Shown: positions 44,336 through 55,934, numbered from the stretch's first letter. The stretch is DNA of 64,000 nt from Proteles cristata cristata (GCA_017311185.1 JAESUZ010003897.1:124001-188000); one strand, 5' to 3'. Notes: a model not told the origin generated them from the sequence alone. Translations and numbers: made by a program.

Positions 44336-45007
44336 CTCAAGGGCTTTTAAAAGTCCAATCTGAGATTCCTTATGAAGAGTCTCAAGAAAGCAGATTTAAA
44401 AGAGCCTGTTTTATCAATCTATTCTTGCTGCACTTATATAAATAATCAGGCCAAGTTTGTTGAACCTAGACTTAATTTGGAAACAAATCAGTCTTACTGT
44501 GGTTATCTTTGATAAAAGTAGGAGTGATTATGGACAGAAAAATTATGTTTCAGTAATATACCTTTGTGGATATAAAATTCTAGGGTTATTAATTGTTTTT
44601 GAGGTTTTGTTTTCTACCTGTATGCTGGACTAGATACTGAATTCTTTTAGTTCCCTCCAATTTGTGGCTACAAGTCTTCAAACTAATATTTTCAAATTTC
44701 TCCCACCCTTCTGACTTGGAATCATCGAAAACTAAAACTGCTTTTTTCCCGAAGCCAAGTAGTCTAATGCTGGACAACTTGTTATAAACTTTGAAGAAAT
44801 CACCACAATAGTTCATTTATGGACAATCTTCATGAGCTGTGTCAGAAAAATTACTAGAGAATTCAAACTACAAACCAGCGAAGTCTATCAGATTGCCACT
44901 GTCAGCCTTCAACTCCATCTGAAGATGCTTCAAGCCCAGCATCTAGAAAGCTGCTTGATTGGCTGCCTTCAGAACCCAGAAACTGAGATTATAATCTGCT
45001 CCAGTTA

Positions 45008-45218
45008 TTTTTTTACGTTTATTTATTTTTGAGACAGAGTGAGAGACAGAATACGAGCAGGGGAGGGGCAGAGAGAGAAGGAGACACAGAATCTGAAGCA
45101 GGCTGCAGGCTCCAAGCTGTCAGCACAGAGTCTGTCACAGTGCTTGACCTCATCAACCCCCAAATCATGACCTGAGCTGAAGTTGGAGGCTTAACCAACT
45201 GAGTCACCCAGGTGCCCC
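45008..45218 (-). mobile_element. SINEC copy
   Basis: Reverse orientation. Flanks CTCCAGTTATTTTT / CTTCAGGTATTTCT look like a decayed TSD. Confidence 0.93.
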
Positions 45219-45479
45219 TCTTCAGGTATTTCTATACCTACTATTAAATATGGGCAAGTGTCAGAAAAGGATCCACCCTTCTTACTTACAAGAGTTTTGT
45301 TGGCTAAGGGGGAGATGGAGGAGAAAGTGTTTTGGCTGCTGTGGGGCACTATGATGCAATGAGAGTGAATTTTTTTTTATTCTTTCGAATTCTTGTTTTA
45401 ATTAGCTATGGTGATATAGGTGCTTCTTGTAGACCACTGTGCTTTACCACATGATGAACAGTTGTGTTAAAGGTGTAGG

Positions 45480-45955
45480 GACTGAAAAGTTTTGCCTTCT
45501 TCCCTTTTATACTCTTTGGCTTGTCTGATAATTAAATTGACATAAGACAGATTAACAGGACAAAAACAAGTTAAGTTTCTTATATACCAGAGCCCCAAAG
45601 ATATGAGACTCAAGAGCATGTCAGATAGTTGAGGCTTATATGCCATCCTCAGTTAAGGAATGGGATAGTGCCCTAGGGCTTCAAAGGGGAGGAGGGTAAT
45701 TCTCAGGAGATAAGAAAAGCATGTTTGGTAATCAGGTGTTGTCCTGCCACACAGATAAGTCTTGCAGATAAAAAGTTGTCTCTGGTAGTAGGTCTCTTTC
45801 TGGGCCAGGCCCTCTATTTAAATTCTTTTTGGTAATTAAGGAAGAGGTAAAAGTTTTTCTTGAGTCTGCTGGGTCTTGACTGACGTCAGCTCAAAGTGGT
45901 CCACATGCCAAAGTGGCATATTTTGGCATAGCATATTCTGCTCTCTTCAGTCCTG
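45480..45955 (-). mobile_element. ERV-type LTR, minus copy of an inverted pair
   Basis: Reverse complement of the LTR at 33.5-34.0 kb over its whole length ('aattgacataagacagatta', 'gagactcaagagcatgtcag', 'ttctcaggagataagaaaagc', 'ggtaatcaggtgttgtcctg', 'gtaggtctctttctgggcc'). Good conservation by eye; no viral gene adjoining is recognisable. Confidence 0.75.
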
Positions 45956-46157
45956 CCTCTGAAACTTTCCCAAGAAGTTGCATGGTTTAGAAGCTGAGTT
46001 GGTAGATCACTTCATCTCGTCGAACTAGTCTTTTAGTCCTGAGGGTAGGTCAGTTCACTTAAAAAGTTGTGTTTCATTTCAGGAAGTGGAGATGAGGAGA
46101 GCTCCTGAAGTTCAAACTATGGTTCAAACGATCAAGTATTTAATACAAAGCATTTCT

Positions 46158-46384
46158 GGGTCCCCTGGGTGGCTCAGTCAGTTAAGCGTCCAACTCTTAA
46201 TTTTGGCTCAGGTCATGATCTCACAGTTCATGGGATTGGGCCAGGCCCCTCATCGGGCTCTGTGCTGTCAGTGTGAAGCCTGTTTGGGATTCTCTCTCTC
46301 CCTCTCTTTCCGCCTCTCCCCTGCTTGCATGCATATCCGTGCACTCTATCTTAAAATTAATATAAAAAATTAAAATAAAAAAGA
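46158..46384 (+). mobile_element. SINEC copy, older subtype
   Basis: 'CAACTCTTAATTTTGGCTCAGG' subtype, B box altered to 'GGGATTGGGCC'. A-rich tail to 46384. Confidence 0.92.
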
Positions 46385-46596
46385 AATACCTGAAGAATTT
46401 CTTTCTTTTACTTCCTCTCAAGGTTTTTAGAAAAAAAAAAAAAATCAACACCAGAAGAATTTAGAGGATGTGCTTCTGATTCTGTCGCTGTCATGGCCTC
46501 TTAGTAAAAAAAAAGCTATGGACCTGATTCTTATGGCAGCGCCATGCCTGTCCTTTTACAATTTGCAACATGTATCAATAAAACTCTGATATCTCA

Positions 46597-46800
46597 GGGC
46601 GCCTGGATGGCTCAGTTAGTTGAGCATCTGACTTCAGCTCAAGTCACAATCTCAAGGTTTGTGAGTTAGAGCCCCACATTGGGCTCGCTGGTGTCAGTGC
46701 AGAGCCCACTTAAGATCCTCAGTCCCTCACTCTCTGCCCTTCCCCTGCTCGTACTCACTCTCTCTCAAAAATAAGTAAACATTCAAAAAAAGTTTTAAAA
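46597..46800 (+). mobile_element. SINEC copy
   Basis: TSD CTCTGATATCTCA (46584-46596) / TTCTGACATCTCA (46801-46813). Confidence 0.93.
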
Positions 46801-46813
46801 TTCTGACATCTCA

Positions 46814-48285
46814 AACATACTGGGAAGAACTCACTTTGACACATCCTATATTTCCTAGAAGAGACCAAGTACTGCTATGAATAGAGGAGAAGACTGAAGA
46901 ATATCCACGTGGAGTTCATAAGAAGGCAAACTGATGAAAAGGTAACTGTGGGATTTGTCTTGAAGCTTAAAGTTTGCATAGCAAGCAGGCTGCTTTCACT
47001 TAGATTATATGTTTATATGCAATGGTTTATAGTGGGGAGGGCAGTTGATGAAGAATGTGATTCTGCTCCGCCCCTCCACCCTGGGATTAGGATTAGAATG
47101 AAGCAAGTAAATCACTCAACTAGGATGTAAAATTTTTAAACTCCACAATCAAGACAAATAATACTTTAATGCAGTATTTTAAAAATTCAAATTTCATGCA
47201 AAAACCTCTGTAATGAACAAACTGTCAAAACTTAAAATAAAGATACGATTAGTGTTATTAGTTTTCTCCTTTGTCTCAGGCACAACACTGCGTGGCACTG
47301 CCACTGAGCAAAAAGTAAATGCAGACAGGACAGGTAAGTAAGTAAACAAGTAAGTTTGGATAGTGGTGATCAAGGCAGATGCTGGGATGTCACCTCCACA
47401 ATTTCCAGAATCAAGATGGCTGAGCATTGACCCTTCTAAACTCTTCTTTTGAAATTCTCCTCCAAACACAATCAGAATGAGAAAACAGAAACACAAACCT
47501 CATCTTCAACAAAACTAGAAATATCTGTACTCCGAACCCAGTCTTTATGAAGAACAAAAGGCAGGCGGAGGAATGGTAACTAAATAAGCAGAGAATAAAA
47601 AGGCCAAACTTTGTTGGAGAATGCTCTCAAGAAGCAAGACAGCTCACTCCAGAGAGCTTTAGCAGTTGAAGCCTGTATCCTGGAAGGCAGTCGTAGGAAT
47701 GGGGCACTGAAAGAGATGAAGGGTGTCTGAAAAGATTGAAAAGAAGCAGTTAGCCCTACAAGCCTTTCCTCCACTCCCATCAGTCAGGCACCCCTCCCCC
47801 ATTCCCACAAGTACTTTATTGGGGAGAAACAATTTGAGAGGCCTTGGGGGAGCATCAGGCAGGAAGAGGGCGGGGGTGAGGATTTAATAAAAGTCTGCAT
47901 ACTGACCTGTGAGATTCCTCAGTCCCTTACCTCGCCCTGTGGTACAGCACCAGCAGCCAGGTTTATCCTTCTCAGGCAGCAGATTAGAGGCTCTCTCTAG
48001 ATAAACTAAGTTGCTACAGAGAAAACACCTACACACACTGACATTTGGGGGACCACACCCACACCCACACCCACAAGCTGGCTGACTACCTCCTCAATCT
48101 AAAAATAAGCCCACAAACTGACAAGACCTGCCCACTCACACAGTTTCCAATCAGCTTTGCAGTGATTCATTTAAAAACCTGAACAATCTTCCAAGGATCA
48201 CCAGATCTTCAGGAAAGCTTCCAATAGTAAAGACAGAGGCCAAAACAAATAAACCAAAGGGGGAGAAAAAGAACTCAGAGGAAAC
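46814..48285. other. Unassigned sequence
   Basis: No family or gene recognised. Contains a (CACACC)4 minisatellite at 48052-48076. Short frames (46909-47130 plus, 47194-47496 minus, 47580-47780 minus) have no motif. Confidence 0.45.
48052..48076 (+). repeat. (CCACAC)4 short tandem repeat
   Basis: Four near-perfect hexamer units. Confidence 0.9.
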
Positions 48286-48383
48286 AGATAATGCAGATGG
48301 TAGAAGAAAATTTCAAAAAGTAAATTAATATTCTCAGGGAGATTAGATTTTAAGCCCATGAAATAAGACTGAAATTCTCTTGG

Positions 48384-48455
48384 AAGGAAGGAAGGAAGGA
48401 AGGAAGGAAGGAAGGAAGGAAGGAAGGAAGGAAGGAAAGGAAAGAAGGAAAGAAA

Positions 48456-48500
<45 letters not shown>
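48384..48500 (+). repeat. (GGAA)n/(GAAA)n microsatellite
   Basis: About 115 bp, a GGAA block followed by a GAAA block, the same motif pair as at 27.6 kb. Confidence 0.96.
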
Positions 48501-48503
<3 letters not shown>

Positions 48504-48734
48504 AATGAACGGTGGAGGGAGAAAAATTAGAAACGAAAGGTGCTTTGGGAAATAAAAAATGAGGGTAAAGTAAAAATGATAATAAAATTAAAGTATTATT
48601 CCAAGAGTTTCAATATCTAAGTAAAAAAAGAGTTCTCCAAGGAAAGAACAATGGGAACAAAATTATCAAAGAAGTAGCACAAGCACATCTCCCAGAAATA
48701 AAGTCCAAGTCTCTAGTTTAAAAGAGCAGATTGA

Positions 48735-48967
48735 GGGGCGCCTGGGTGGCTTAGTCGGTTAAGCGTCCAACTTTCGCTTAGGTCATGATCTCGCGGTTCG
48801 TGGGTTCGAGCCCCGCGTCGGGCTCTGTGCTGACTGCCAGCTCAGAGCCTGGAGCCTGTTTCAGTCTGTGACTCCTCTCTCTGACCCTCCCCTGCTCACG
48901 CTGTCTCTCTCTCTCTCTCTCCTAGAAATAAGTAAAAAAAAAAAAAAACATTAAAAATAAAAAAAAA
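48735..48967 (+). mobile_element. Young felid-type SINEC
   Basis: Near-consensus body. Exact TSD TAAAAGAGCAGATTGA at 48719-48734 and 48968-48983. Confidence 0.95.
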
Positions 48968-48983
48968 TAAAAGAGCAGATTGA

Positions 48984-49182
48984 AAGGCTCTTGGGTGTCT
49001 CGGTTGGTTAGGCATCTGACTCCTGATTTTGACTCAGGTCATGATCTCATGGTCATGAGACTGAGTCCGACGTCAGGCTCAGCACAAACCCTGCATGGGA
49101 TTCTCTCTCTCTCTCTCTCCCTCTTGTGCCCTTACTTTCTCTCTCTCATAATAAATAAATAAACTTTAAAATAATAATAAAA
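48984..49182 (+). mobile_element. SINEC copy, older subtype, back to back with the previous
   Basis: 'GACTCCTGATTTTGACTCAGG' subtype. Its left flank is the previous SINE's right TSD and its right flank (AAAAGAGCATTGA, from about 49185) is a diverged third copy of the same target. Confidence 0.93.
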
Positions 49183-49410
49183 TAAAAGAGCATTGAATGT
49201 ACAATTATGTGATCCTTACATCTAAAGCTAACATAATGTTATGTGTCAGTTGTATCTCACTTAGAAAGATCGTTCTGAGTGTTCAATATAATAAATTAAA
49301 AAAATACCAACACAAAGACATGTCAACTTGAAATTTCAGAACACCAGAGAAGAGATGATGCCAGAAGCTTCCAAAGAAAAATATATCACATAAAGAAATT
49401 GGGAGTTAGA

Positions 49411-49629
49411 GGGGCGCCTGGGTGGCTTAGTCGGTTAAGCGTCTGACTTTCGCTTAGGTCATGATCTTGCGGTTTGTGGGTTCGAGCCCTGCGTCGGGCT
49501 CTGTGCTGACTGCCAGCTCAGAGCCAGGAGGCTGTTTCAGTCTGTGATTCCCTCTTTCTCTGATCCTCCCCTGCTCACGCTGTCTTTCTCTCTCTCTCCT
49601 AGAAATAAATAAAACATTAAAAAAAAAGA
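49411..49629 (+). mobile_element. Young felid-type SINEC
   Basis: Exact 19-bp TSD AAAGAAATTGGGAGTTAGA at 49392-49410 and 49630-49648. Confidence 0.95.
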
Positions 49630-50230
49630 AAAGAAATTGGGAGTTAGAATAGTATTAAATTTCTCCACAACACTGGATGCTAGAAGATGATGGATCATTG
49701 CCCTCAAAATTCAGAATTAAGAATTGTTTTTTAACTTAGGTATATTCAGATATATTCAGACATGCATATATCAAAATGTTAGATTTTCACTCTTTGTCAG
49801 GATACCATTAAAGGATATGCTCCCTCAAAGTACAACAGTAAACCAAGAAATAGTAAGTCATCAGATCCAGGAAACTGGGTAGTCCAAGCATAACTACTAT
49901 GTAGTAGGTCTAGAAAGAAATCAGTACAGATCCAAGTAGGAAGACAAACACCTCCAGAAGGGAGATCTACCTGGGAAAGAAACGGCAATGATATCGTGGA
50001 AAATGGAATTCATAAGCATTTTACAGAGGTCAGAGATTCAAAGAAAACTAAACAGAAGGGAAAAAGGACAAGGGTTAAACATCATTATTCTATACTTTCA
50101 GGCTCAGCGGTAAACAATATTTACATGCTAGGGGTATTGGAAATCCTGAAAAAACTTGTAGGCATAAAAATATCCTTTACAGTAATTAATTATAAAATCA
50201 AATATAATTTAAATGTCCAATCAGAGAACA

Positions 50231-51218
50231 GTTAAATAAATTATGATATATCACTTGATGGAATTTAGATTAATAGCATTATACCCTTTTCCGCTTACCA
50301 AGGACTCATTTGAGAACCTGCCTGGAGAGCAGCTTGTTACATTGAAAGGAATTGAGAAAAGGAGATTGAAAGTTGCTTGTGTGTTACCGTTGTGGGAAAC
50401 TAAAACTAAATGCCTTGTAGAAATGTCAATCAAGTACATCCAACAAAAGGCAGCCTCAGAGCCCCATGCTGTTAGTTTTTAGTATCATCAGTATGCAGTA
50501 GGAAACAGAAGGTAAGTGTTTAGGTACACCTGTCTCCATTGGCTTTGGGAAGAGAGATGCAAGGCTTAGTGGACATGATCTCAAAGTGGTAGAGCCTAGA
50601 GAGAGACAGATGACTGTGGCATAGCTGACCTTCTGCAGGAGGGACTGATTCACTGTGCAATAGGAAATAAGTCAGGAAAAATCTTGAACATAGCCAAGAA
50701 CAGAGGGTTCACATTCCCCTCTTCCCAAGACAAGATCCTTGGCCAACCAAAGAAACTGCCCTATACGTAAGCAGCTCCAGGCATGAAGTCCTGGCTGCTT
50801 CTGAACAGGGTCAGTGAGGCAAGGGGGCAGGGATCCCTGGAAAGCCTACCGGTGACTCCAAGCCCCAGAGGCTTCAAAGTCATTACCAGAACTCTGAGCC
50901 TTTTATGCAATAGAGCTATTAGATGATATCAACAGAAATGCCCCAAGTGCTTGAAAATCTGATCAACTTTGGCTCTATATTACCTACAAACCCACAAAAT
51001 AAGGCAAACAAAAACACAGTATGAGAAGTACAAGAGTCTATATTACATTTCTTAGTTAAGACTGTTTTGAAACAGAAACTGTTCCAGCTCCCTTCAGAAA
51101 AAAAATTGCCATAATGATACAGGGGAATCTCTTGAACCCACGGGTTGGAAACATAGCTGGGAAACCTGGAGTAGAAAACTGTCACCAACAGTGACAAATG
51201 CCCTTTTAGTATCTACTC
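50231..51218. other. Unassigned sequence
   Basis: No family recognised; overlapping short frames at 50243-50482 and 50251-50439 lack motifs. Confidence 0.45.
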
Positions 51219-51392
51219 TGTCTCTCTGCCTCTCTCCCTTTCTTCCCTTTACCCCCCTTTGTCTTTCCCTACCTTCCTCCATCTTTCCCTCATCCTTCCT
51301 CTTTTTCTACTTTCCCTCCCCCTTTCCCTCCTTCCCTCATGGACTCTCCCTCTCCCTGGGTCTGCCTCATTCTTTTTCCTCTCCTGCCCATT
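51219..51392 (+). repeat. Polypyrimidine tract
   Basis: About 170 bases that are almost all C and T, not a simple tandem repeat; a possible triplex-forming or low-complexity tract. Confidence 0.85.
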
Positions 51393-51449
51393 GAATCCTG
51401 AGAGGTAGTTTATCTTCAGCTTGGGCTCCTTTAAGAGAAATGTACGCCT

Positions 51450-52290
51450 TCCATATGCTCTCCCTAATTATGTTGAATAAAATTCTCTGTGGTTTATCTA
51501 ATCAACCACTTTTGATCAATATTTTGAACTCACTGGTTCAATGGTCCTTCTCTGGCACCAGTCTGGCAAAAAAATCCCAGCCCTGGATCAATCCAACATT
51601 TCATATTATCTGTACTGCTGTGGACACCTGGAGAAAATCATTCTGTGCAGATTGGTATGGTTGAAACTATGAATTTATGGTCTCCAGTGTCCACTGGGTC
51701 CTCAACATTGTCCAGGGATTCTTTGGCTCCCCTATTCTGTTCACATACCTATTCTTCACAACTCTTCTCTGCTCTTCTCCCATCTCTAATGCTGCTGCTT
51801 CTCCCTCATGACTACCAAATCCCCCCATCTCTTACTTTAAAAAGAAAAGGAAAGGATGCCTGGGTGACTCGGTTAAGTATCTGACTCTTGATTTTGTCTC
51901 AGGTCATGATTTCATGGATTGTGCGATGGAGCCCCACATAAGTCTCCACACCATCCGCATGGAGCCTACTTGGGATACTCTCTCTCCCTCACTCTCTACC
52001 TACTCCCCTTCTCTCTCTCTCAAAATGAATAAACTTAAAAAAAAAGGAAGTAGTAGTAAAAATACAAGATTATTAGAAATAATAATAGAAGAATAATATA
52101 ACAATAATAGAACTCTGTTAACTCTCACCAACTAACCAATCTTCGATCTTTTTCCTGTTAAATAGACAAGGCACTTCTTCCCCTACCTGAGGCTAATCCC
52201 TTCAGAGTATTTCTTCAACCTCTTCAGGGATCTCACTCCACTGATAATTCATCTTACATATTACATGCTGAAAACTCACATCCTCAGTAC
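51450..52290 (+). mobile_element. L2 ORF2 5' part, split by a SINE
   Basis: 51450-51853 ('agccctggatcaatccaacatttc...ctgtggacacctggagaaaatc') and 52046-52290 ('acctgaggctaatccctt...cttcagggatctcactccactgat') match L2 ORF2 in order. Stops throughout. Confidence 0.55.
51855..52045 (+). mobile_element. SINEC copy, older subtype
   Basis: 'GGATGCCTGGGTGACTCGG' head, 'GACTCTTGATTTTGTCTCAGG' and a short CT tract. Confidence 0.92.
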
Positions 52291-52705
52291 TTCAATTCCT
52301 ACCAGCTAACACCCTTTTACATTTTTAGCTTGAATGTTTTAAAGTATGGTTTAAGCACAAGCTATTTTAGACTGTATGCTGGAGGATATTGCAGTGACCT
52401 AGACAGATGTGGTCCGTGTGAACTTTCCAGCCCAGGAGACAGACTTTGAGTAAAGAATCCTAAGTCTGATTTGTGTTACTTAATGGGAAGTACAGGATGC
52501 TGTGGAAATATATAGCAAGGAAGTTTAACCTTATCAAGGAAGTCCGGTAAGGCCTTCTCGAGGCAGGTAAAATTTAAAGCTGTTGCTTAACAAATGTATA
52601 CGAATTCAATAAGAAGAAAGAGGTTTAAATTCCATCCAGGCCCAACCAAATCCTATCAGATTTTCATGAAACCTGACAAGTGTATTCTAAAATTGAAATG
52701 AAAAA

Positions 52706-52812
52706 TGGGGTGCTTCGCTGGCTCAGTCAGTAGACTGTGGTGACTCTTGATCTTGGCATGGTGAGTTTGGGCCCCACATTGGGCATAAATAAATAAGTAA
52801 ATAAATAAATAG
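52706..52812 (+). mobile_element. Old short SINEC copy with (AAAT)n tail
   Basis: 'GGGGTGCTTCGCTGGCTCAGTC' to 'CCCCACATTGGGC', then AAATAAAT repeats. Confidence 0.88.
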
Positions 52813-52905
52813 AATAAGGTTAAGAAGCACCAACACAATCTGAAGAGGAATGAAGATGGAGGAACCTGTTCTATCAAGACCTATTACAAAGCTATAGTAA
52901 TTAAG

Positions 52906-53126
52906 AGGCGCCTGGGTGGCTTAGTCAGTTAAGCGTCTCACTTTCACTTAGGTCATGATCTCGCGGTTTGTGGGTTCGAGCCCCGCGTCGGGCTCTGTGC
53001 TGACTGCCAGCTCAGAGCCTGGAGCCTGTTTCAGAGTCTGTGACTCCCTCTCTCTCTGACCCTCCCCTGCTCATGCTCTCTCTCTCTCTCCTAGAAATAA
53101 ATAAAACATTTTTAAAAATTTTTTAA
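52906..53126 (+). mobile_element. Young felid-type SINEC
   Basis: 18-bp TSD AAAGCTATAGTAATTAAG (52888-52905) / AAAGCTACAGTAATTAAG (53127-53144), one mismatch. Confidence 0.95.
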
Positions 53127-53234
53127 AAAGCTACAGTAATTAAGACAGTATGGTCTTGGTAGAGAAATAAAATTAGAGCAAATAAACTATGCTTGTGCTT
53201 TCCTACTCATTTTTAGGACATGACATGAATTATT

Positions 53235-53400
53235 ACTGCCCCCAGGAAATCTCTGGATGTCCCCTCTTTCAAAATCTTGACTAGGTTCCATCTCATGGTG
53301 CTTCCATAGCACCTTACTTCCCCAATATAGAACTTAACACATTTCCTCTAATATCTGCTTTCCCCACTCGTTAACTCTTAGTGTCGAGATCATTACTCTT
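53235..53400 (+). mobile_element. L2 3' region fragment
   Basis: 'ctaggttccatctcatggtgcttccatagcacctta...aacttaacacatttcc' matches the L2 3' part ('...catagcaccctgtactt...tagcacttatcac'). Confidence 0.6.
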
Positions 53401-54165
53401 TTTCACTGCCTACTGGCATTCCTTAAAGGGAAGACATAAAGTACTCCTTTAAAGCCACTATGAAGATACTGCTATCCTACCCCACCTCTGCCCATTTCTT
53501 GCTACTGTCGACTTCTCAGCTACTTTCTCTCATTTATTGGAGACTTTAGTGATTTTGACCACAGCCATATTCTCATAAAGCCAGCCAATTTTCCAGGTTT
53601 CAACATCTACAAAGACAATCCACCCAAAATTTGTCTTTGCAGTTTCTTGACATCCTCATCTTTTAGTAGATTTACTCTACCTCGGCTTTTCACTTGAAGG
53701 GTCATTAAGTCTATCTTCCAAATAATGAATTCAACCTTCTTACTGCAGACATAAAGGACGGTCACCCAAACAAGAACAGAGGTTATTTATTCAGAGCTTC
53801 CTATAGCAAAAGAGTCAGCCACTATCACTTGCTTTTGGGACTCAAAGGCAAGCAGGAAAGCTTTATAGTAGAAAAAGAGAGAGAGAGAGAAGGCTTCAGG
53901 TATTCTATGATTAGTGGTTGCTGACATGAGGAAGCTGGAGGTATGATAGCTAGAAGTGAGGCCATCTTTTATAATTGCTTTAGTAAGTACATTTAGTTCT
54001 CTCTTGTTCTGAGTTGGAAGGGAGGGGAAATAAATAAATAAATAAATAAATAAATAAGGAGACCATCAGTCATTGGCCAAGTCCTGATCTTTCCATGACT
54101 GTTGCTGCAGAAGCTGTATTAAGAATTCTATTGCCATACATGGTTTGGCCATTGTCCGTTTGTAT
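53401..54165. other. Unassigned sequence with simple repeats
   Basis: (GA)n at 53875-53892 and (TAAA)n at 54026-54057; otherwise nothing recognised. Confidence 0.45.
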
Positions 54166-54169
54166 AGTC

Positions 54170-54510
54170 AGTCTTTTGCTACTCGTTAATCATAACCTTT
54201 AATCTTTTCAATTTACCTGTCATTATTCCCTCTTTGATGATTCTTCACCTTACATTTATACTAGTTGCTGTCTCTTACTGGATTTTCAACTTCTCTCTAC
54301 TGGATATTTTCCTTCAATAGCCAAGAGTTGTAGTCTTTTCCAACATAAAAAATAAAAACAAACAGCAAACCATCTGAACTCCATCTTTCCATCTACCAAC
54401 ATTCTACTACCTTTTGCAACCAAACTTCTCAATTTTTCTTAATTTTTGGATTCACCAAAAGCCTCATTCTCATCTCTCTACTTTCCTTGAGGCAGTCATA
54501 TTTCTAAAAT
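54170..54510 (+). mobile_element. L2 ORF2 fragment, continues the 51.5-kb L2
   Basis: 'cttctctctactggatattttccttcaatagccaagagttgtagtc' and 'ctaccttttgcaaccaaacttctc' match L2 ORF2 just downstream of the part seen at 52.0-52.3 kb, so the two are probably one L2 separated by later insertions. Confidence 0.55.
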
Positions 54511-54525
54511 TGATGTGTTATTACC

Positions 54526-55259
54526 TGTGGGGAATAAGTTTAGGAATTCCCTGAGACTGCAGTGATGGGTTAACAAGCCAAAAACATTACAAAGCCATAG
54601 GATGCTCACACCCAAGTTTTGGTAAATCAGATTAGGTAAATAAGTATAGAGAGGGTGGGGCAAAGCCCCCAGGATAGAGAGAGTGGGGCAAAGGCCCCAA
54701 TGCAAAGGTATATGAGGTAAACAAGATTAGGTATTCAAGGCAAAAATAAAAACACCCCTCAATTTAGTACTATAACAGAAAGCTGCTTTCATAGGAAGCA
54801 AGGGCCAAATTAGGTAATCAGGTAAATAGGGCTATAGGCGGCTGAAGGGTGAAGTTGCCCAGAGCAGAGCTTATTAGCAAAAGAAAGGTGCCTTGTTTAC
54901 CCTGAGGTTACAGGCTCGCTGTGTCTTAACCCTTAGGCTAGGTAAGATAAACACACTGCATCTCTTGTCTGCCATTAACAACCACCTGCCCAGTGCCAGG
55001 ATTTTGTTTTATATTGACCTGAACCCCTAACACCATATATCTTGAAAACTCCCTTTCCCTCATGCCCATGAGTTCACAGATATATTGTTTCTTTGTGTAT
55101 GCCCATCATGTTTGTAAGCCTTCTGACCTTAATAAATACAGAGCAAGGACTCTTATTTGGGGCTCTTGTCTTCCTGGACACTAGCCATCTCTTGTATTTT
55201 AATCCTGCGTCCGTTCTCTTGCTGGACAAGAGAGAACTTTATACCCAGAGTCTGTAACA
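54526..55259 (+). mobile_element. Solo ERV-type LTR, about 735 bp
   Basis: Begins TGTGGGG and ends GTAACA (TG...CA). The flanks ATTACC / ATGACC may be a decayed 6-bp target duplication. A polyadenylation signal AATAAA lies at 55131-55136, followed by an R/U5-like 'GGGGCTCTTGTCTTCCTGG' region. The U3 part has a 28-bp tandem pair (54646-54701) and repeated GATTAGGTAAA motifs. No viral genes flank it. Confidence 0.68.
54646..54701 (+). repeat. 28-bp tandem pair in LTR U3
   Basis: ATAGAGAGGGTGGGGCAAAG... and ATAGAGAGAGTGGGGCAAAG... head to tail, a typical LTR enhancer-like duplication. Confidence 0.85.
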
Positions 55260-55899
55260 ATGACCATCTTGCATGTATTTGAATTTTACCATTAGGTTGA
55301 ACTACACAAAGTTTTAATATCTGATCTTTTTGAAGTATAAAAGAAATAATTTCATTTCATTCAAGCAGATGTAAATGTACATAAACCTACTCTTTTTGTT
55401 AAAATTTCACAGAATTTTATATTTAAAAGCTTGCTTCTTATGCATCATTGTATTTAATTTTTTTTATTTTGAAATAATTATAGAGTCACAGGAGGTTGCC
55501 AAGATAGTATAGAGGGATCCTGTGAACCTTTCATCCAGTTTCCAGCGGTTACATTTTATATAACTATTGCACAATTTCAAAACCAGAAAATTGACATTGT
55601 TACAATGTATGTGTTTAGTTTTATATTACTTCATTATGTGTAACCACCAGTTCAATTGAAACACAGAACTATTCCATTACGATAGTCATACATACACACT
55701 CTACAAACTCTGACAACCACTAAATTATTTTTCATTTCTATAATGTTGTCAGTTGTAGAAAGTTATAGACATGGAATCATGCAGTATCCTTTTGGGATCG
55801 GAATGCCCTTGGGATCCATCTAAGTTGTTACACATATCACTAGTTTGCTCCTTTTTATTACTAAGTGTTTCACAGTATGGATATTCCACAGTTTATCAT

Positions 55900-55934
<35 letters not shown>

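Larger units (their letters stand above)
41805..45007. other. Unassigned AT-rich sequence with SINEs, possible ERV interior
   Basis: Outside the SINEs at 42311, 42783 and 44119 no family is certain. One 91-codon plus frame (43607-43882) has five Cys and runs on past a stop into a Trp-rich stretch near 43885-43950, faintly like a decayed retroviral envelope-type region. That reading is weak. A minus-strand 80-codon frame (42475-42717) has no motif. Confidence 0.3.
48290..50230 (+). mobile_element. HAL1-like (half-L1) element, interrupted
   Basis: 'agaaaatttcaaaaagtaaattaatattctcagg', 'aaattatcaaagaagtagcacaag...ctcccagaaataaag', 'cttgaaatttcagaacaccagagaag...agcttccaaag', 'gatgctagaagatgatggatcattgccctcaaaattc' and 'aaggatatgctccctcaaagtacaacagtaaaccaagaaa' follow in order the ancient L1-ORF1-derived HAL1 sequence as I remember it. 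A microsatellite and three SINEs interrupt it. Heavily decayed. Confidence 0.55.
52640..53190 (+). mobile_element. Old L1 fragment split by SINEs
   Basis: 'agaccTATTACAAAGCTATAGTAATTAAG' continues after the SINE as 'ACAGTATGGTCTTGGTAGAG', the L1 ORF2 'acaaagctacagtaatcaaaacagtatggta' region. Confidence 0.8.
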
